Source of the DNA: Clostridiaceae bacterium AF10-41
Lineage (GTDB): Bacteria > Bacillota > Clostridia > Clostridiales > Clostridiaceae
Direction: 5' to 3'
DNA length: 17,206 nt
Assembly: GCA_027686065.1 (NCBI GenBank)
Contig: JAQCTH010000076.1
Coordinates: forward strand, 1 to 17,206
The first letter of the stretch is position 1. The number at the start of each line of letters is the position of its first letter. A program made the position numbers and the translations under genes. Shown piece by piece: positions 7,696-14,230 of this stretch. The notes beneath the pieces were generated by a model. That model was not told the origin of the DNA. It made no database searches and was given only the letters and a program-made list of their open reading frames with translations.

Positions 7696-8352
7696 TTATT
7701 TAATAAATCTTACTACTTCTTCAAAAGTTCGTCTTGTTTTAGGTGCAGGGTTTTCATTTCTATAGCCTAAAGCCAGCATACATGATATATTAAAGTGATT
7801 TGTATCTAGAATATTCTTATCATTTAGTAATTTAGTAACAGCCTCTGAATTATATCCACCTATAACACAAGAGTCAATTTTAAGTAATGCTGAGGTAGTT
7901 AACATTGTACCAAGTGCAATATATGTTTGTTCTCTTGAATAATGATTTATTTCATTTTCATTATTTTTAAATCTATTATCATTTACATCCTTTATCATCT
8001 TTAATAATAATTCAGTAAATTCTTTTGGCAAATGTTTATCTTCATTAAATAACTTATTCAAATATTCAGAATCTGATTTTAAATCATTTGCATTTCTGTT
8101 TAGTAATATTACTAGATGACTACAAGTTGGAATTTGTTTCTTTCCTCCAGGTGAAAGATTAGCTAGTTCATTTTTAATTTCATCATTACTTATTACTAAG
8201 AACTCCCACGGTTCTATACCTATTGAGCTTGGAGACAATCGACCGCTTTCTAAAATTAATTTTAAATCTTCATCATTTATTTTCTTATTCGAATCAAAAG
8301 ATTTACAGGCATACCTATAATTTAAAGCCTCTAAAATTTCATTAATCTTCAT
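7696..8352 (-). CDS. Nitroreductase-family FMN oxidoreductase (NfsB-like)
   Basis: FMN-dependent NAD(P)H nitroreductase family, 218 aa, cytoplasmic and normally a homodimer. It reduces nitro compounds or quinones; the natural substrate is unknown. Family features: RYACKSFD near residues 13-20 and SPSSIGIEPWEF at 40-51 (FMN phosphate and isoalloxazine contacts), a central ALGTMLTTSALLKIDSC helix, and the C-terminal LALGYRNE...KTRRTFEEVVRF tail that contacts FMN. An upstream in-frame TTG (8370) was rejected because AAGGGAG stands eight bases before the ATG at 8350-8352. It diverges from the peroxidase pair across a 252-bp shared region, suggesting a common redox role. That role is inferred from position. 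Confidence 0.88.
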   Translation of the reverse strand: MKINEILEALNYRYACKSFDSNKKINDEDLKLILESGRLSPSSIGIEPWEFLVISNDEIKNELANLSPGGKKQIPTCSHLVILLNRNANDLKSDSEYLNKLFNEDKHLPKEFTELLLKMIKDVNDNRFKNNENEINHYSREQTYIALGTMLTTSALLKIDSCVIGGYNSEAVTKLLNDKNILDTNHFNISCMLALGYRNENPAPKTRRTFEEVVRFIK

Positions 8353-8390
8353 ATTAAAAACTCCCTTCAAAATTAAAATTATATATAGAT

Positions 8391-8421
8391 ATTATAATAC
8401 AACAAATACAACATTAATCAA
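8391..8421 (-). promoter_or_regulatory. Possible nitroreductase promoter
   Basis: On the minus strand TTGATT (8416-8421) and TATAAT (8391-8396) are 19 bp apart, a little long. An ATTCAAT half-site (8422-8428) like those at the peroxidase promoter adjoins the -35 side. Confidence 0.35.
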
Positions 8422-8512
8422 ATTCAATATATTTATTAGTAAAAAAACATAAGTATAATAAATATAATATGATTTTTGAATATAAAAATATAAATTATAT
8501 TTTTATAAATTA

Positions 8513-8541
8513 TTGACATTAAAAATAAAAAGATATATGAT
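8513..8541 (+). promoter_or_regulatory. Promoter of the peroxidase pair
   Basis: A consensus TTGACA (8513-8518) and TATGAT (8536-8541) are 17 bp apart. Transcription should start near 8548, inside the dyad cluster described separately. Confidence 0.75.
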
Positions 8542-8543
8542 AT

Positions 8544-8570
8544 ATTCAAATAGATTGAATGAAATTCAAT
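8544..8570 (+). promoter_or_regulatory. Candidate repressor operator (dyad cluster) at the peroxidase start site
   Basis: ATTGAAT-GAA-ATTCAAT (8554-8570) is a perfect 7-3-7 inverted repeat directly after the -10 element. A third half-site, ATTCAA (8544-8549), forms a second dyad with TTGAAT (8555-8560). Placement over the start site is that of a repressor site. The OhrR-type regulator encoded downstream is the obvious candidate, but no copy of the motif was seen at that gene's own promoter. Binding is inferred only. Confidence 0.5.
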
Positions 8571-8604
8571 TTTAAACAATTTATTATTAATCGGAGGAAT
8601 GAAT

Positions 8605-9150
8605 ATGAATTTTTATGATTTTAATGCAAAAGATATTAATGGAAAAGAAATTAAGATGGATAATTTTAAAGGGAAAGTTGTTTTGTTAGTTAATACTGCA
8701 AGTAAATGTGGATTTACGCCTCAATACGCTGACTTAGAAAGTTTATATAAAGAATATAATGCTAGTGGTTTAGAAATATTAGGTTTTCCATGCAATCAAT
8801 TCTTAGATCAAGAACCTGGAAATAATGCCGATGTACAAACTTTTTGTCAAATAAATTATGGTGTAACATTTAAACTATTTGAAAAAATAAATGTAAAAGG
8901 AAGTTCTGCACATCCTATATTTAAGTTTTTATGTAGACAAAAACCTTTTGAAGGATTTGATTTAAGCAAACCAGATGGTAAATTACTAAATAGTATATTA
9001 AGTGAAAAGTTTCCTGAATCATTATTAGATGATTCTATAAAATGGAATTTCACAAAATTTTTAATTGATAGAGAGGGTAATGTTGTTGGAAGATTTGAGC
9101 CAACTGTAGAACCTTCTGATATGATAGACGATATAAAAAAATTACTATAA
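8605..9150 (+). CDS. Cysteine glutathione peroxidase family, thioredoxin-type peroxidase (long form)
   Basis: GPx-family thiol peroxidase, 181 aa, cytoplasmic. It reduces hydrogen peroxide or organic hydroperoxides, in such bacteria probably with thioredoxin as donor. Catalytic Cys35 lies in NTASKCGFT, Gln69 in DQEPG and Trp147/Asn148 in WNFTKF. Cys81 ([11 protein letters not shown]) matches the resolving Cys82 of yeast Orp1/Gpx3, so this is an atypical 2-Cys enzyme. Compared with its neighbour it has an insertion of about 24 residues (about 110-140). An ATG at 8599 is too close to GGAGG (8593-8597); the ATG at 8605 has a 7-base gap and also matches the neighbour's N-terminus. It is first in a pair and follows a strong promoter with a dyad. 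Confidence 0.92.
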   Translation: MNFYDFNAKDINGKEIKMDNFKGKVVLLVNTASKCGFTPQYADLESLYKEYNASGLEILGFPCNQFLDQEPGNNADVQTFCQINYGVTFKLFEKINVKGSSAHPIFKFLCRQKPFEGFDLSKPDGKLLNSILSEKFPESLLDDSIKWNFTKFLIDREGNVVGRFEPTVEPSDMIDDIKKLL

Positions 9151-9171
9151 TAATTATTAGGAGGATTTATT

Positions 9172-9651
9172 ATGAATTTTTATGATTATTCTGCAAAAAA
9201 TATAGATGGAAAAGAAATAAGTATGGATACTTTTAAGGATAAAGTAGTGGTTATTGTAAATACAGCAAGTAAGTGTGGACTAACCCCTCAACTAAAAGAG
9301 TTAGAAGAACTTTATAATGATTATAAGGATGTAGGTCTAGAAATCTTAGGTTTTCCTTGTAATCAATTTTTAAGTCAGGATCCAGGAGAAAATAGCGAGA
9401 TAAAGAACTTCTGCCAACTTAACTATGGGGTAACCTTTAATATGTTTGAAAAAATAGATGTTAATGGAAATAAGGCTCATCCTATATATAAATACTTAAA
9501 GGAACAAGAAAAAGGAATTCTAACTAATGAAATAAAATGGAATTTCACAAAATTTTTAATTGATAGAGATGGACATGTGGTAAAAAGATATTCTCCAACA
9601 ACAACTCCTTTAAAACTTAAGGCTGATATTGAAAATCTTTTGAGTAAATAG
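9172..9651 (+). CDS. Cysteine glutathione peroxidase family, thioredoxin-type peroxidase (short form)
   Basis: Second GPx-family peroxidase, 159 aa, the common bacterial length. Cys35 (NTASKCGLT), Gln69 (SQDPG), Trp123/Asn124 (WNFTKF) and a resolving-type Cys81 ([11 protein letters not shown]) are all present. Its first ten residues are nearly the same as those of the upstream copy, so the pair arose by tandem duplication. AGGAGG ends 7 bases before the ATG and the gap to the upstream stop is 21 bases with no terminator, so they form an operon. Both keep all catalytic residues. Different peroxide preference or expression level could explain keeping two, but nothing in the sequence decides this. 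Confidence 0.92.
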   Translation: MNFYDYSAKNIDGKEISMDTFKDKVVVIVNTASKCGLTPQLKELEELYNDYKDVGLEILGFPCNQFLSQDPGENSEIKNFCQLNYGVTFNMFEKIDVNGNKAHPIYKYLKEQEKGILTNEIKWNFTKFLIDRDGHVVKRYSPTTTPLKLKADIENLLSK

Positions 9652-9672
9652 ACTACATCTATATATTAAAGG

Positions 9673-9701
9673 TTGACATAAAATACTCAACAAGGTAAGA
9701 T
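9673..9701 (+). promoter_or_regulatory. Promoter of the OhrR-type regulator
   Basis: TTGACA (9673-9678) and TAAGAT (9696-9701) are 17 bp apart. A GTTGA-N10-TCAAC dyad (9672-9691) overlaps the -35 element and could be an autoregulatory site; the arms are short, so this is weak. Confidence 0.6.
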
Positions 9702-9736
9702 AATTTTAAATATTAACTTTTATGTAGGTGAATTAT

Positions 9737-10168
9737 ATGACAAATTACAATCATCTAAAATTAGATAATCAAATATGTTTTTCTTTATATGCAGCATCAA
9801 GAGAAATAATAAAATTATATAAGCCATTACTAGATGAATTTAATCTTACGTACACACAATATATAGCAATGCTGGTATTGTGGGAAGAAAAAAAAGCTAC
9901 TGTAAAACATCTTGGTAATAGGCTACACTTAGACTCTGGAACCCTAACTCCGCTATTAAAAAAACTTGAAGGAATGGATCTTATAAAAAGATACAGAGAC
10001 GAAAAAGATGATAGAGTAGTAATAGCTGAATTAACGGAAAAGGGTGAGGAACTTCAAAAAAAAGCACAAGATGTTCCAAGCAAAATGATGTGTAATATGA
10101 ACATTTCAATTGAAAAAGCTATTGAATTAAAAAGAAATTTAGATGAATTATTAAAAACTTTAGAATAA
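9737..10168 (+). CDS. OhrR-family peroxide-sensing MarR repressor, 2-Cys type
   Basis: MarR-family winged-helix regulator, 143 aa, closely following B. subtilis OhrR (NQICFSLYAASREI, YKPLLDEFNLTYTQY, LDSGTLTPLLKKLE). OhrR represses peroxide-defence genes and releases DNA when its Cys is oxidised by organic hydroperoxide. The sensing Cys is Cys14, and Tyr28 and Tyr39 correspond to the two tyrosines that contact it. The winged helix spans about 48-100. Unlike B. subtilis OhrR, a second cysteine (Cys119, in PSKMMCNM) lies 105 residues later, the spacing of the Cys22/Cys127 pair in Xanthomonas OhrR. AGGTG (9726-9730) fits ATG 9737 better than the in-frame GTG at 9728. No ohrA peroxidase is in the window; the adjacent GPx genes are the apparent targets. 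Confidence 0.9.
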   Translation: MTNYNHLKLDNQICFSLYAASREIIKLYKPLLDEFNLTYTQYIAMLVLWEEKKATVKHLGNRLHLDSGTLTPLLKKLEGMDLIKRYRDEKDDRVVIAELTEKGEELQKKAQDVPSKMMCNMNISIEKAIELKRNLDELLKTLE

Positions 10169-10170
10169 TG

Positions 10171-10204
10171 TAAAAAAGGGTGTTTTATTAAACACTCTTT
10201 TTTA
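10171..10204 (+). terminator. Intrinsic terminator of the OhrR-type gene
   Basis: A 15-pair stem (10171-10185 with 10190-10204, one G-T pair) has a four-base TATT loop. The 3' arm ends in six T. It begins two bases after the stop codon. Confidence 0.9.
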
Positions 10205-10240
10205 TATTACTATATTAATAACATAGTAGTAAATATATAT

Positions 10241-10377
10241 GAATTGTGAAGTGATTTATTTAGTTTACAGTTGTTACCGTATACCTACAAAATAAGAGCA
10301 ACTGCGAATTGTACCATGAGAACTATGGATTAGAAATTTTGCTTTGCAAAATATTGCATGCAGATAATTATCAATTG
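10241..10377. repeat. Hairpin-bearing intergenic stretch, possibly a worn interspersed repeat
   Basis: The 263-bp gap before the pseudouridine synthase gene is less AT-rich than other gaps here. It contains ATTTTGC-TTT-GCAAAAT (10336-10352), CAGTTG...CAACTG (10268-10273/10299-10304), GAATTGT twice (10241-10247, 10306-10312) and CAATTG (10372-10377). Clostridium genomes often hold intergenic elements built from GAATTGT-like words around a TTTTGC/GCAAAA hairpin. This looks like a degenerate copy. No coding potential is seen. Confidence 0.35.
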
Positions 10378-10389
10378 AAAAATATAGTG

Positions 10390-10417
10390 TTGTAAAATAT
10401 AAAAAAAACTATATAAT
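10390..10417 (+). promoter_or_regulatory. Promoter of the pseudouridine synthase operon
   Basis: TTGTAA (10390-10395) and TATAAT (10412-10417) are 16 bp apart, giving a leader of about 45 nt. Confidence 0.55.
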
Positions 10418-10467
10418 AATCTTTAAATGGCATAACAGTCATTTATTAAATAATGGAGTGATTTTAT

Positions 10468-11196
10468 ATGGAAGAAAGATTACAAAAGTATATGGCAAGA
10501 TGTGGAATCGCATCTAGAAGAAAATGTGAAGAAATAATATTAGCAGGTAAAGTTAAAGTAAATGATAAAATTGTAAATGAGTTAGGTGCTAAAATAAATT
10601 CTGAAAGTGATGAAGTATTTTATAATGGAAAGAGGATTATTCCTGAAGAAAATAAATTATATATAATGTTAAATAAACCAGAGGGTTACATAACTTCTGT
10701 AAAGGATGAGAAGGGCAGAAAAACCATATTAGATATAATAAAGGTTAATGAAAGAATATATCCTATTGGAAGGCTTGATTATGATAGTTCTGGTTTACTT
10801 TTGGTAACTAATGATGGAGATATATATAATAAAATAATACATCCAAGAGTTGAAGTTGATAAAAAATACATAGCCTTATGTAAAGGAATATTTTCATTAG
10901 ATGAAATAAGAAAATTTGAGAATGGAATAGATATCGGAGGCTATATTACTTCAGATGCTAAGATAAAGCTTATAAGTAAGGAAAAGGATATTAAGACAAA
11001 CAACAGTAATTCCTTAGTTGAAATTACTATACATGAAGGTAAAAATAGACAAATACGAAGAATGTGTTCGGCTTTAGGCCATGATGTAATTACATTAAAA
11101 AGAATTGCTATAGGAAACATAAAACTTGGATATTTAAAAAGAGGCGAGTGGAGAAATTTGACTGAGGAAGAACTCAGGTATATAAATTCATTATAG
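10468..11196 (+). CDS. rluB: RluB/RsuA-family pseudouridine synthase
   Basis: rRNA pseudouridine synthase, 242 aa. RluB-type enzymes modify a uridine in helix 90 of 23S rRNA; RsuA relatives modify 16S rRNA. An S4 RNA-binding domain covers about residues 1-60 (LQKYMARCGIASRRKCEE). The catalytic domain carries the strictly conserved Asp104 in GRLDYDSSGLLLVTNDG and ends with the family block GKNRQIRRMCSALGH. GGAGTG seven bases before the ATG marks the start. Length and S4 domain fit RluB; the RluB/RsuA/RluF choice is not certain by eye. The next gene starts 27 bases later with no terminator, so the two RNA-modification genes form a likely operon. Confidence 0.9.
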   Translation: MEERLQKYMARCGIASRRKCEEIILAGKVKVNDKIVNELGAKINSESDEVFYNGKRIIPEENKLYIMLNKPEGYITSVKDEKGRKTILDIIKVNERIYPIGRLDYDSSGLLLVTNDGDIYNKIIHPRVEVDKKYIALCKGIFSLDEIRKFENGIDIGGYITSDAKIKLISKEKDIKTNNSNSLVEITIHEGKNRQIRRMCSALGHDVITLKRIAIGNIKLGYLKRGEWRNLTEEELRYINSL

Positions 11197-11223
11197 AATA
11201 GAAGTTTAAGTCGAGGTGTAATT

Positions 11224-11766
11224 GTGTATAAGTATGTAGGAAATATAAGTGACTTATCTCATTATGTAATAGAAAGTTTTATTACTAATAGAAGAATTGC
11301 CATAGATGCAACTTTAGGTAATGGTCATGATACTGATTTTTTATCTCATATATTTGAGTATGTTTATTCATTCGATATTCAAAAACAGGCATGTGATAGA
11401 TATCTTAAAAAAAATAGTACTAATGTAAAAGTAATAAATGATTCTCACCATTTATTTGATAAATATATTCATGAAAATGTAGATTGTATAATTTATAATT
11501 TAGGTTTTTTACCTGGTGGAGATAAAAATATAACTACATTGCATGATACCTCTTTAGAAAGCATAAAGAAAGGACTCTCTATTTTAAATAGTGGTGGGTT
11601 CATGATTATATGTATATATAGAGGTCATTATGAAGGCAAAATTGAAGAATCTTGCATTTTGGAGTATTTAAAAACTTTGCCGAAAAATAAGTTTGGAGTT
11701 ATGATTCAATCCTATCTAAATAGAGATAATATCTCACCTGTAATGGTTATTATTGAGAAAAAATGA
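11224..11766 (+). CDS. mnmM: MnmM/YtqB-like class I SAM methyltransferase (tRNA wobble uridine)
   Basis: Class I SAM-dependent methyltransferase of the old 'rRNA methylase' Pfam family, 180 aa. B. subtilis YtqB of this family is MnmM, which methylates 5-aminomethyl-2-thiouridine at the tRNA wobble position. Signature blocks: IDATLGNGHDT (27-37, SAM-binding loop), the acidic Asp51 in SFDIQ, NLGFLPGGDK (92-101, the family hallmark) and YRGHYEGKIEES (132-143). The start is a GTG with GAGGTG five bases before it; the next ATG is far inside the protein. It follows the pseudouridine synthase closely. The tRNA target is known for the family, not shown here. Confidence 0.85.
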   Translation: MYKYVGNISDLSHYVIESFITNRRIAIDATLGNGHDTDFLSHIFEYVYSFDIQKQACDRYLKKNSTNVKVINDSHHLFDKYIHENVDCIIYNLGFLPGGDKNITTLHDTSLESIKKGLSILNSGGFMIICIYRGHYEGKIEESCILEYLKTLPKNKFGVMIQSYLNRDNISPVMVIIEKK

Positions 11767-11830
11767 AATTGACAACTTTATATATTTAGTTAAGTTTTTG
11801 TAGCAAAAATATAATAAAATGAAATGATTA

Positions 11831-11859
11831 TTGATGAATTATTCAAAAAGTGTTAATAT
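11831..11859 (+). promoter_or_regulatory. Possible promoter of the RpiR-family regulator
   Basis: TTGATG (11831-11836) and TAATAT (11854-11859) are 17 bp apart, with TG one base before the -10. Other AT-rich hexamers nearby (TATAAT at 11810-11815) compete, so this is tentative. No terminator is visible after the methyltransferase gene, so readthrough is possible. Confidence 0.4.
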
Positions 11860-11902
11860 ATAATTACTAAGTTGTTAAATTCAAGGAAAAGAAGGGATAA
11901 GG

Positions 11903-12799
11903 ATGGATATTAACCTTAATGATAACTCAAAGGATTTAATGAGATTAATACAGGCTAGATTTTCAAGATTAAGTAAAGGTCAAAAATTGATTGCAGAATA
12001 TATTTTAAAAAATTATGATAAAGCTGCTTTTATGACTGCTGCTAAATTAGGTATTTCTGTTGGAGTTTCAGAATCAACAGTTGTTAGATTTGCCAATGAA
12101 CTGGGATTTTCTGGATATCCTAAACTTCAAAAAGCGTTACAAGAATTAATAAAAAATAAACTAACAACAGTTCAACGTTTAGAATTATCTAATGATTACA
12201 TAAGTGAGGGATATGCTCTTAAAGGTGTTCTTAAAGCAGATATAGAGAATATAAGATCAACCTTAGAAAAAATAAACTATACCACATTTGAAGATGTTAT
12301 TAATAAAATATTTGAAGCTAAAAGAATATATATTATAGGACTTAGAAGTTCAACTGCATTAGCTGAATTTTTAGGATTTTACTTAAATATTATTTTACAA
12401 AATGTAAAGACTGTTGGATATGGAATATCCGATATTTTTGAACAAATGATAAATGTCGGAGAAGGAGATCTTGTAATAGGAATAGGATTTCCAAGGTATG
12501 CTTCAAGAACAATTGATGCTTTAGCTTTTGCTCAAGATAGAGGTGCTGATGTAGTAGCAATTACTGATAGTCTTTTATCTCCTTTAGCATCTAAAGCAGA
12601 TTATTCATTGATAGCACAAAGTAATATGGCATCCTTTGTGGATTCGCTTGTTGCACCTTTATCCGTTATTAATGCGCTAATAATTGCTGTAGGTATGAGG
12701 GAAAAACAAAGTATAACGGATACATTTAATAACCTTGAGTCAATTTGGAAAGATTATAACGTATATTCGTATAATAATAGGAATGTAGGTGAAGATTAA
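11903..12799 (+). CDS. MurR/RpiR-family transcriptional regulator with SIS domain
   Basis: RpiR-type regulator, 298 aa, the usual family length. The N-terminal helix-turn-helix domain spans about 1-80 (FSRLSKGQKLIAEYIL, then SVGVSESTVVRFANELGFSGYPKLQKAL). The C-terminal sugar-phosphate isomerase-like SIS domain spans about 125-265 (RIYIIGLRSSTALAEFL, DLVIGIGFPRYASRTIDAL, GADVVAITDS). SIS domains of this group bind phosphosugars such as N-acetylmuramic acid 6-phosphate or glucosamine 6-phosphate. No sugar genes adjoin, so it is an orphan regulator here and its ligand and targets are unknown. GAAGGG before the ATG supports the start. The strong terminator just after it makes it a monocistronic or last gene. 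Confidence 0.9.
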   Translation: MDINLNDNSKDLMRLIQARFSRLSKGQKLIAEYILKNYDKAAFMTAAKLGISVGVSESTVVRFANELGFSGYPKLQKALQELIKNKLTTVQRLELSNDYISEGYALKGVLKADIENIRSTLEKINYTTFEDVINKIFEAKRIYIIGLRSSTALAEFLGFYLNIILQNVKTVGYGISDIFEQMINVGEGDLVIGIGFPRYASRTIDALAFAQDRGADVVAITDSLLSPLASKADYSLIAQSNMASFVDSLVAPLSVINALIIAVGMREKQSITDTFNNLESIWKDYNVYSYNNRNVGED

Positions 12800-12806
12800 T
12801 AAATAC

Positions 12807-12850
12807 AAAAAGTGCTAAGTTATGTTAATAAATATAACTTAGCACTTTTT
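12807..12850. terminator. Strong terminator after the RpiR-family gene
   Basis: A perfect 17-bp stem (12807-12823 with 12834-12850, core GTGCTAAGTTAT) closes a ten-base loop and has A5/T5 ends. It lies 7 bases after the stop codon. Confidence 0.95.
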
Positions 12851-12864
12851 ATATTTTTGTTATG

Positions 12865-12893
12865 TTGAATTAAAAGCTTTAAAATGATATATT
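12865..12893 (+). promoter_or_regulatory. Promoter of the HI0933/BaiN-family flavoprotein gene
   Basis: TTGAAT (12865-12870) and TATATT (12888-12893) are 17 bp apart, with an extended TGA before the -10. Confidence 0.55.
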
Positions 12894-12928
12894 TATTAAG
12901 ATAATATATGCACAATAGGAGGATTATA

Positions 12929-14152
12929 ATGAAAAAAGTAATAGTTGTAGGAGCTGGTCCAGCAGGAATGATGGCAGCTATAACAGCATCTAAAGGTAAT
13001 AATAATGTTATACTCTTAGAAGGAAATGAAAAGTTAGGTAAAAAATTATTCATTACAGGAAAAGGAAGATGTAATGTTACAAATTCTAAGGAGATATCTG
13101 AGTTCTTTGAATATATACCTGGAAATCCTCATTTTTTATATAGTGCATTATATACATATACTAATGAAGATGTAATAAATTTTTTTGAATCTCAAGGTAT
13201 AAAATTAAAAACTGAACGTGGGGGACGTATATTTCCATTATCAGATAAATCCTCTGATATAATAAAAGGATTATCAAATGAATTAATAAAGAATAATGTT
13301 GATATAAAGCTAAACAGTAGAGTAACAGATATAAAATTTTTAAACAATAAAATTCAGGCTGTAGAAATAAATAATAGTTATTTTATAAATGGAGACTACT
13401 TTATTATAGCTACAGGGGGTGCTTCTTATCCATTAACAGGATCGAGAGGAGATGGATTAAACTTTTCTAGAAAATTAGGACATAATATAGTAGATTTAAA
13501 ACCATCTCTAGTTCCTATAGAATTAAAAAATGAATGGACAAGAGATTTAGCAGGATTAACATTAAAAAATATAGAAATATCTTTGTTTAATGAAGTATCT
13601 AAAAGACCCTTATATAAAGAACAGGGAGAGCTGTTATTTACTAGTTATGGTATCTCTGGTCCACTTGCTCTTAAGGCATCGAGGTACTTATTAAAAAATG
13701 ATAATTACACTATATCATTGAATTTAAAGCCTGCATTATCAATAGAAGATCTTGATTTAAGAATCCAAAAAGATTTTAAAAAATTTATTAATAAAGATTT
13801 TAGAAATTCATTAGATGAATTACTTCCTAAAAAGCTTATACCGGTTATAATTCAACTTTCTAATATATCTGAAAATAAGAAAGTAAATGAAATAACAAAG
13901 GAAGAAAGAAAAGCTTTAGTAAATTTAATAAGAGGTCTTAATCTTAAAATAAAAGGTCTTAGACCTATAGATGAAGCAATAGTAACTTCTGGAGGTGTAG
14001 ATACTCTAGAAATTGATCCTTCAACTATGAAGTCTAAATTAGTTAGCAATCTATCTTTTGCTGGAGAAATTATAGATGTAGATGCCTTTACAGGTGGATA
14101 CAATGTTCAAATTGCATTATCTACAGGATTTTTAGCTGGAAGTAACATATAA
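12929..14152 (+). CDS. HI0933/BaiN-family NAD(P)/FAD-dependent oxidoreductase
   Basis: Flavoprotein of the HI0933 (YhiN/BaiN) family, 407 aa, cytoplasmic. The physiological reaction is unknown for most members; BaiN of Clostridium scindens was linked to bile-acid reduction, which should not be transferred here. An N-terminal Rossmann motif GAGPAG (8-13) binds FAD, followed by the family hallmark GKGRCNVTN (44-52), then IIATGGASYPLTGSRGDG (159-176), and a C-terminal FAD-closing block with GEIIDVDAFTGGYNVQ. An upstream in-frame ATG at 12908 was rejected: AGGAGG (12917-12922) lies between it and the ATG at 12929, with a 6-base gap to the latter. The flavoprotein has its own promoter and is followed by a separate cmk promoter. 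Confidence 0.88.
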   Translation: MKKVIVVGAGPAGMMAAITASKGNNNVILLEGNEKLGKKLFITGKGRCNVTNSKEISEFFEYIPGNPHFLYSALYTYTNEDVINFFESQGIKLKTERGGRIFPLSDKSSDIIKGLSNELIKNNVDIKLNSRVTDIKFLNNKIQAVEINNSYFINGDYFIIATGGASYPLTGSRGDGLNFSRKLGHNIVDLKPSLVPIELKNEWTRDLAGLTLKNIEISLFNEVSKRPLYKEQGELLFTSYGISGPLALKASRYLLKNDNYTISLNLKPALSIEDLDLRIQKDFKKFINKDFRNSLDELLPKKLIPVIIQLSNISENKKVNEITKEERKALVNLIRGLNLKIKGLRPIDEAIVTSGGVDTLEIDPSTMKSKLVSNLSFAGEIIDVDAFTGGYNVQIALSTGFLAGSNI

Positions 14153-14158
14153 AATTAC

Positions 14159-14187
14159 TTGTTAAACATAAATAATAATAATATAAT
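14159..14187 (+). promoter_or_regulatory. Promoter of cytidylate kinase
   Basis: TTGTTA (14159-14164) and TATAAT (14182-14187) are exactly 17 bp apart, starting 7 bases after the flavoprotein stop. Confidence 0.7.
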
Positions 14188-14230
14188 TTATATGAAATTG
14201 TTTTTCTAGAATGAAAGGTGGAATATTATT

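Noticed and set aside
8353..8370. TTG at 8370 as start of the nitroreductase
   Set aside because: The AAGGGAG ribosome binding site lies inside this extension and serves the ATG at 8352.
8461..8512. AT-rich repeats between the divergent redox genes as a special element
   Set aside because: Simple low-complexity AT sequence typical of clostridial intergenic DNA, with no ordered repeat unit or CRISPR-like spacing.
8599..8604. ATG at 8599 as start of the first peroxidase
   Set aside because: Only one base separates it from GGAGG; the ATG at 8605 has normal spacing and matches the paralogue's N-terminus.
9728..9736. GTG at 9728 as start of the OhrR-type regulator
   Set aside because: The GTG is part of the AGGTG ribosome binding site for the ATG at 9737.
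10208..10228. TACTAT...ATAGTA inverted repeat after the OhrR-type gene
   Set aside because: Six-base AT-rich arms with a nine-base gap are expected by chance, and the true terminator lies just before it.
12908..12928. Upstream ATG as start of the flavoprotein
   Set aside because: The AGGAGG lies after this ATG and is correctly spaced for the ATG at 12929, and the Rossmann motif then starts at the usual position.
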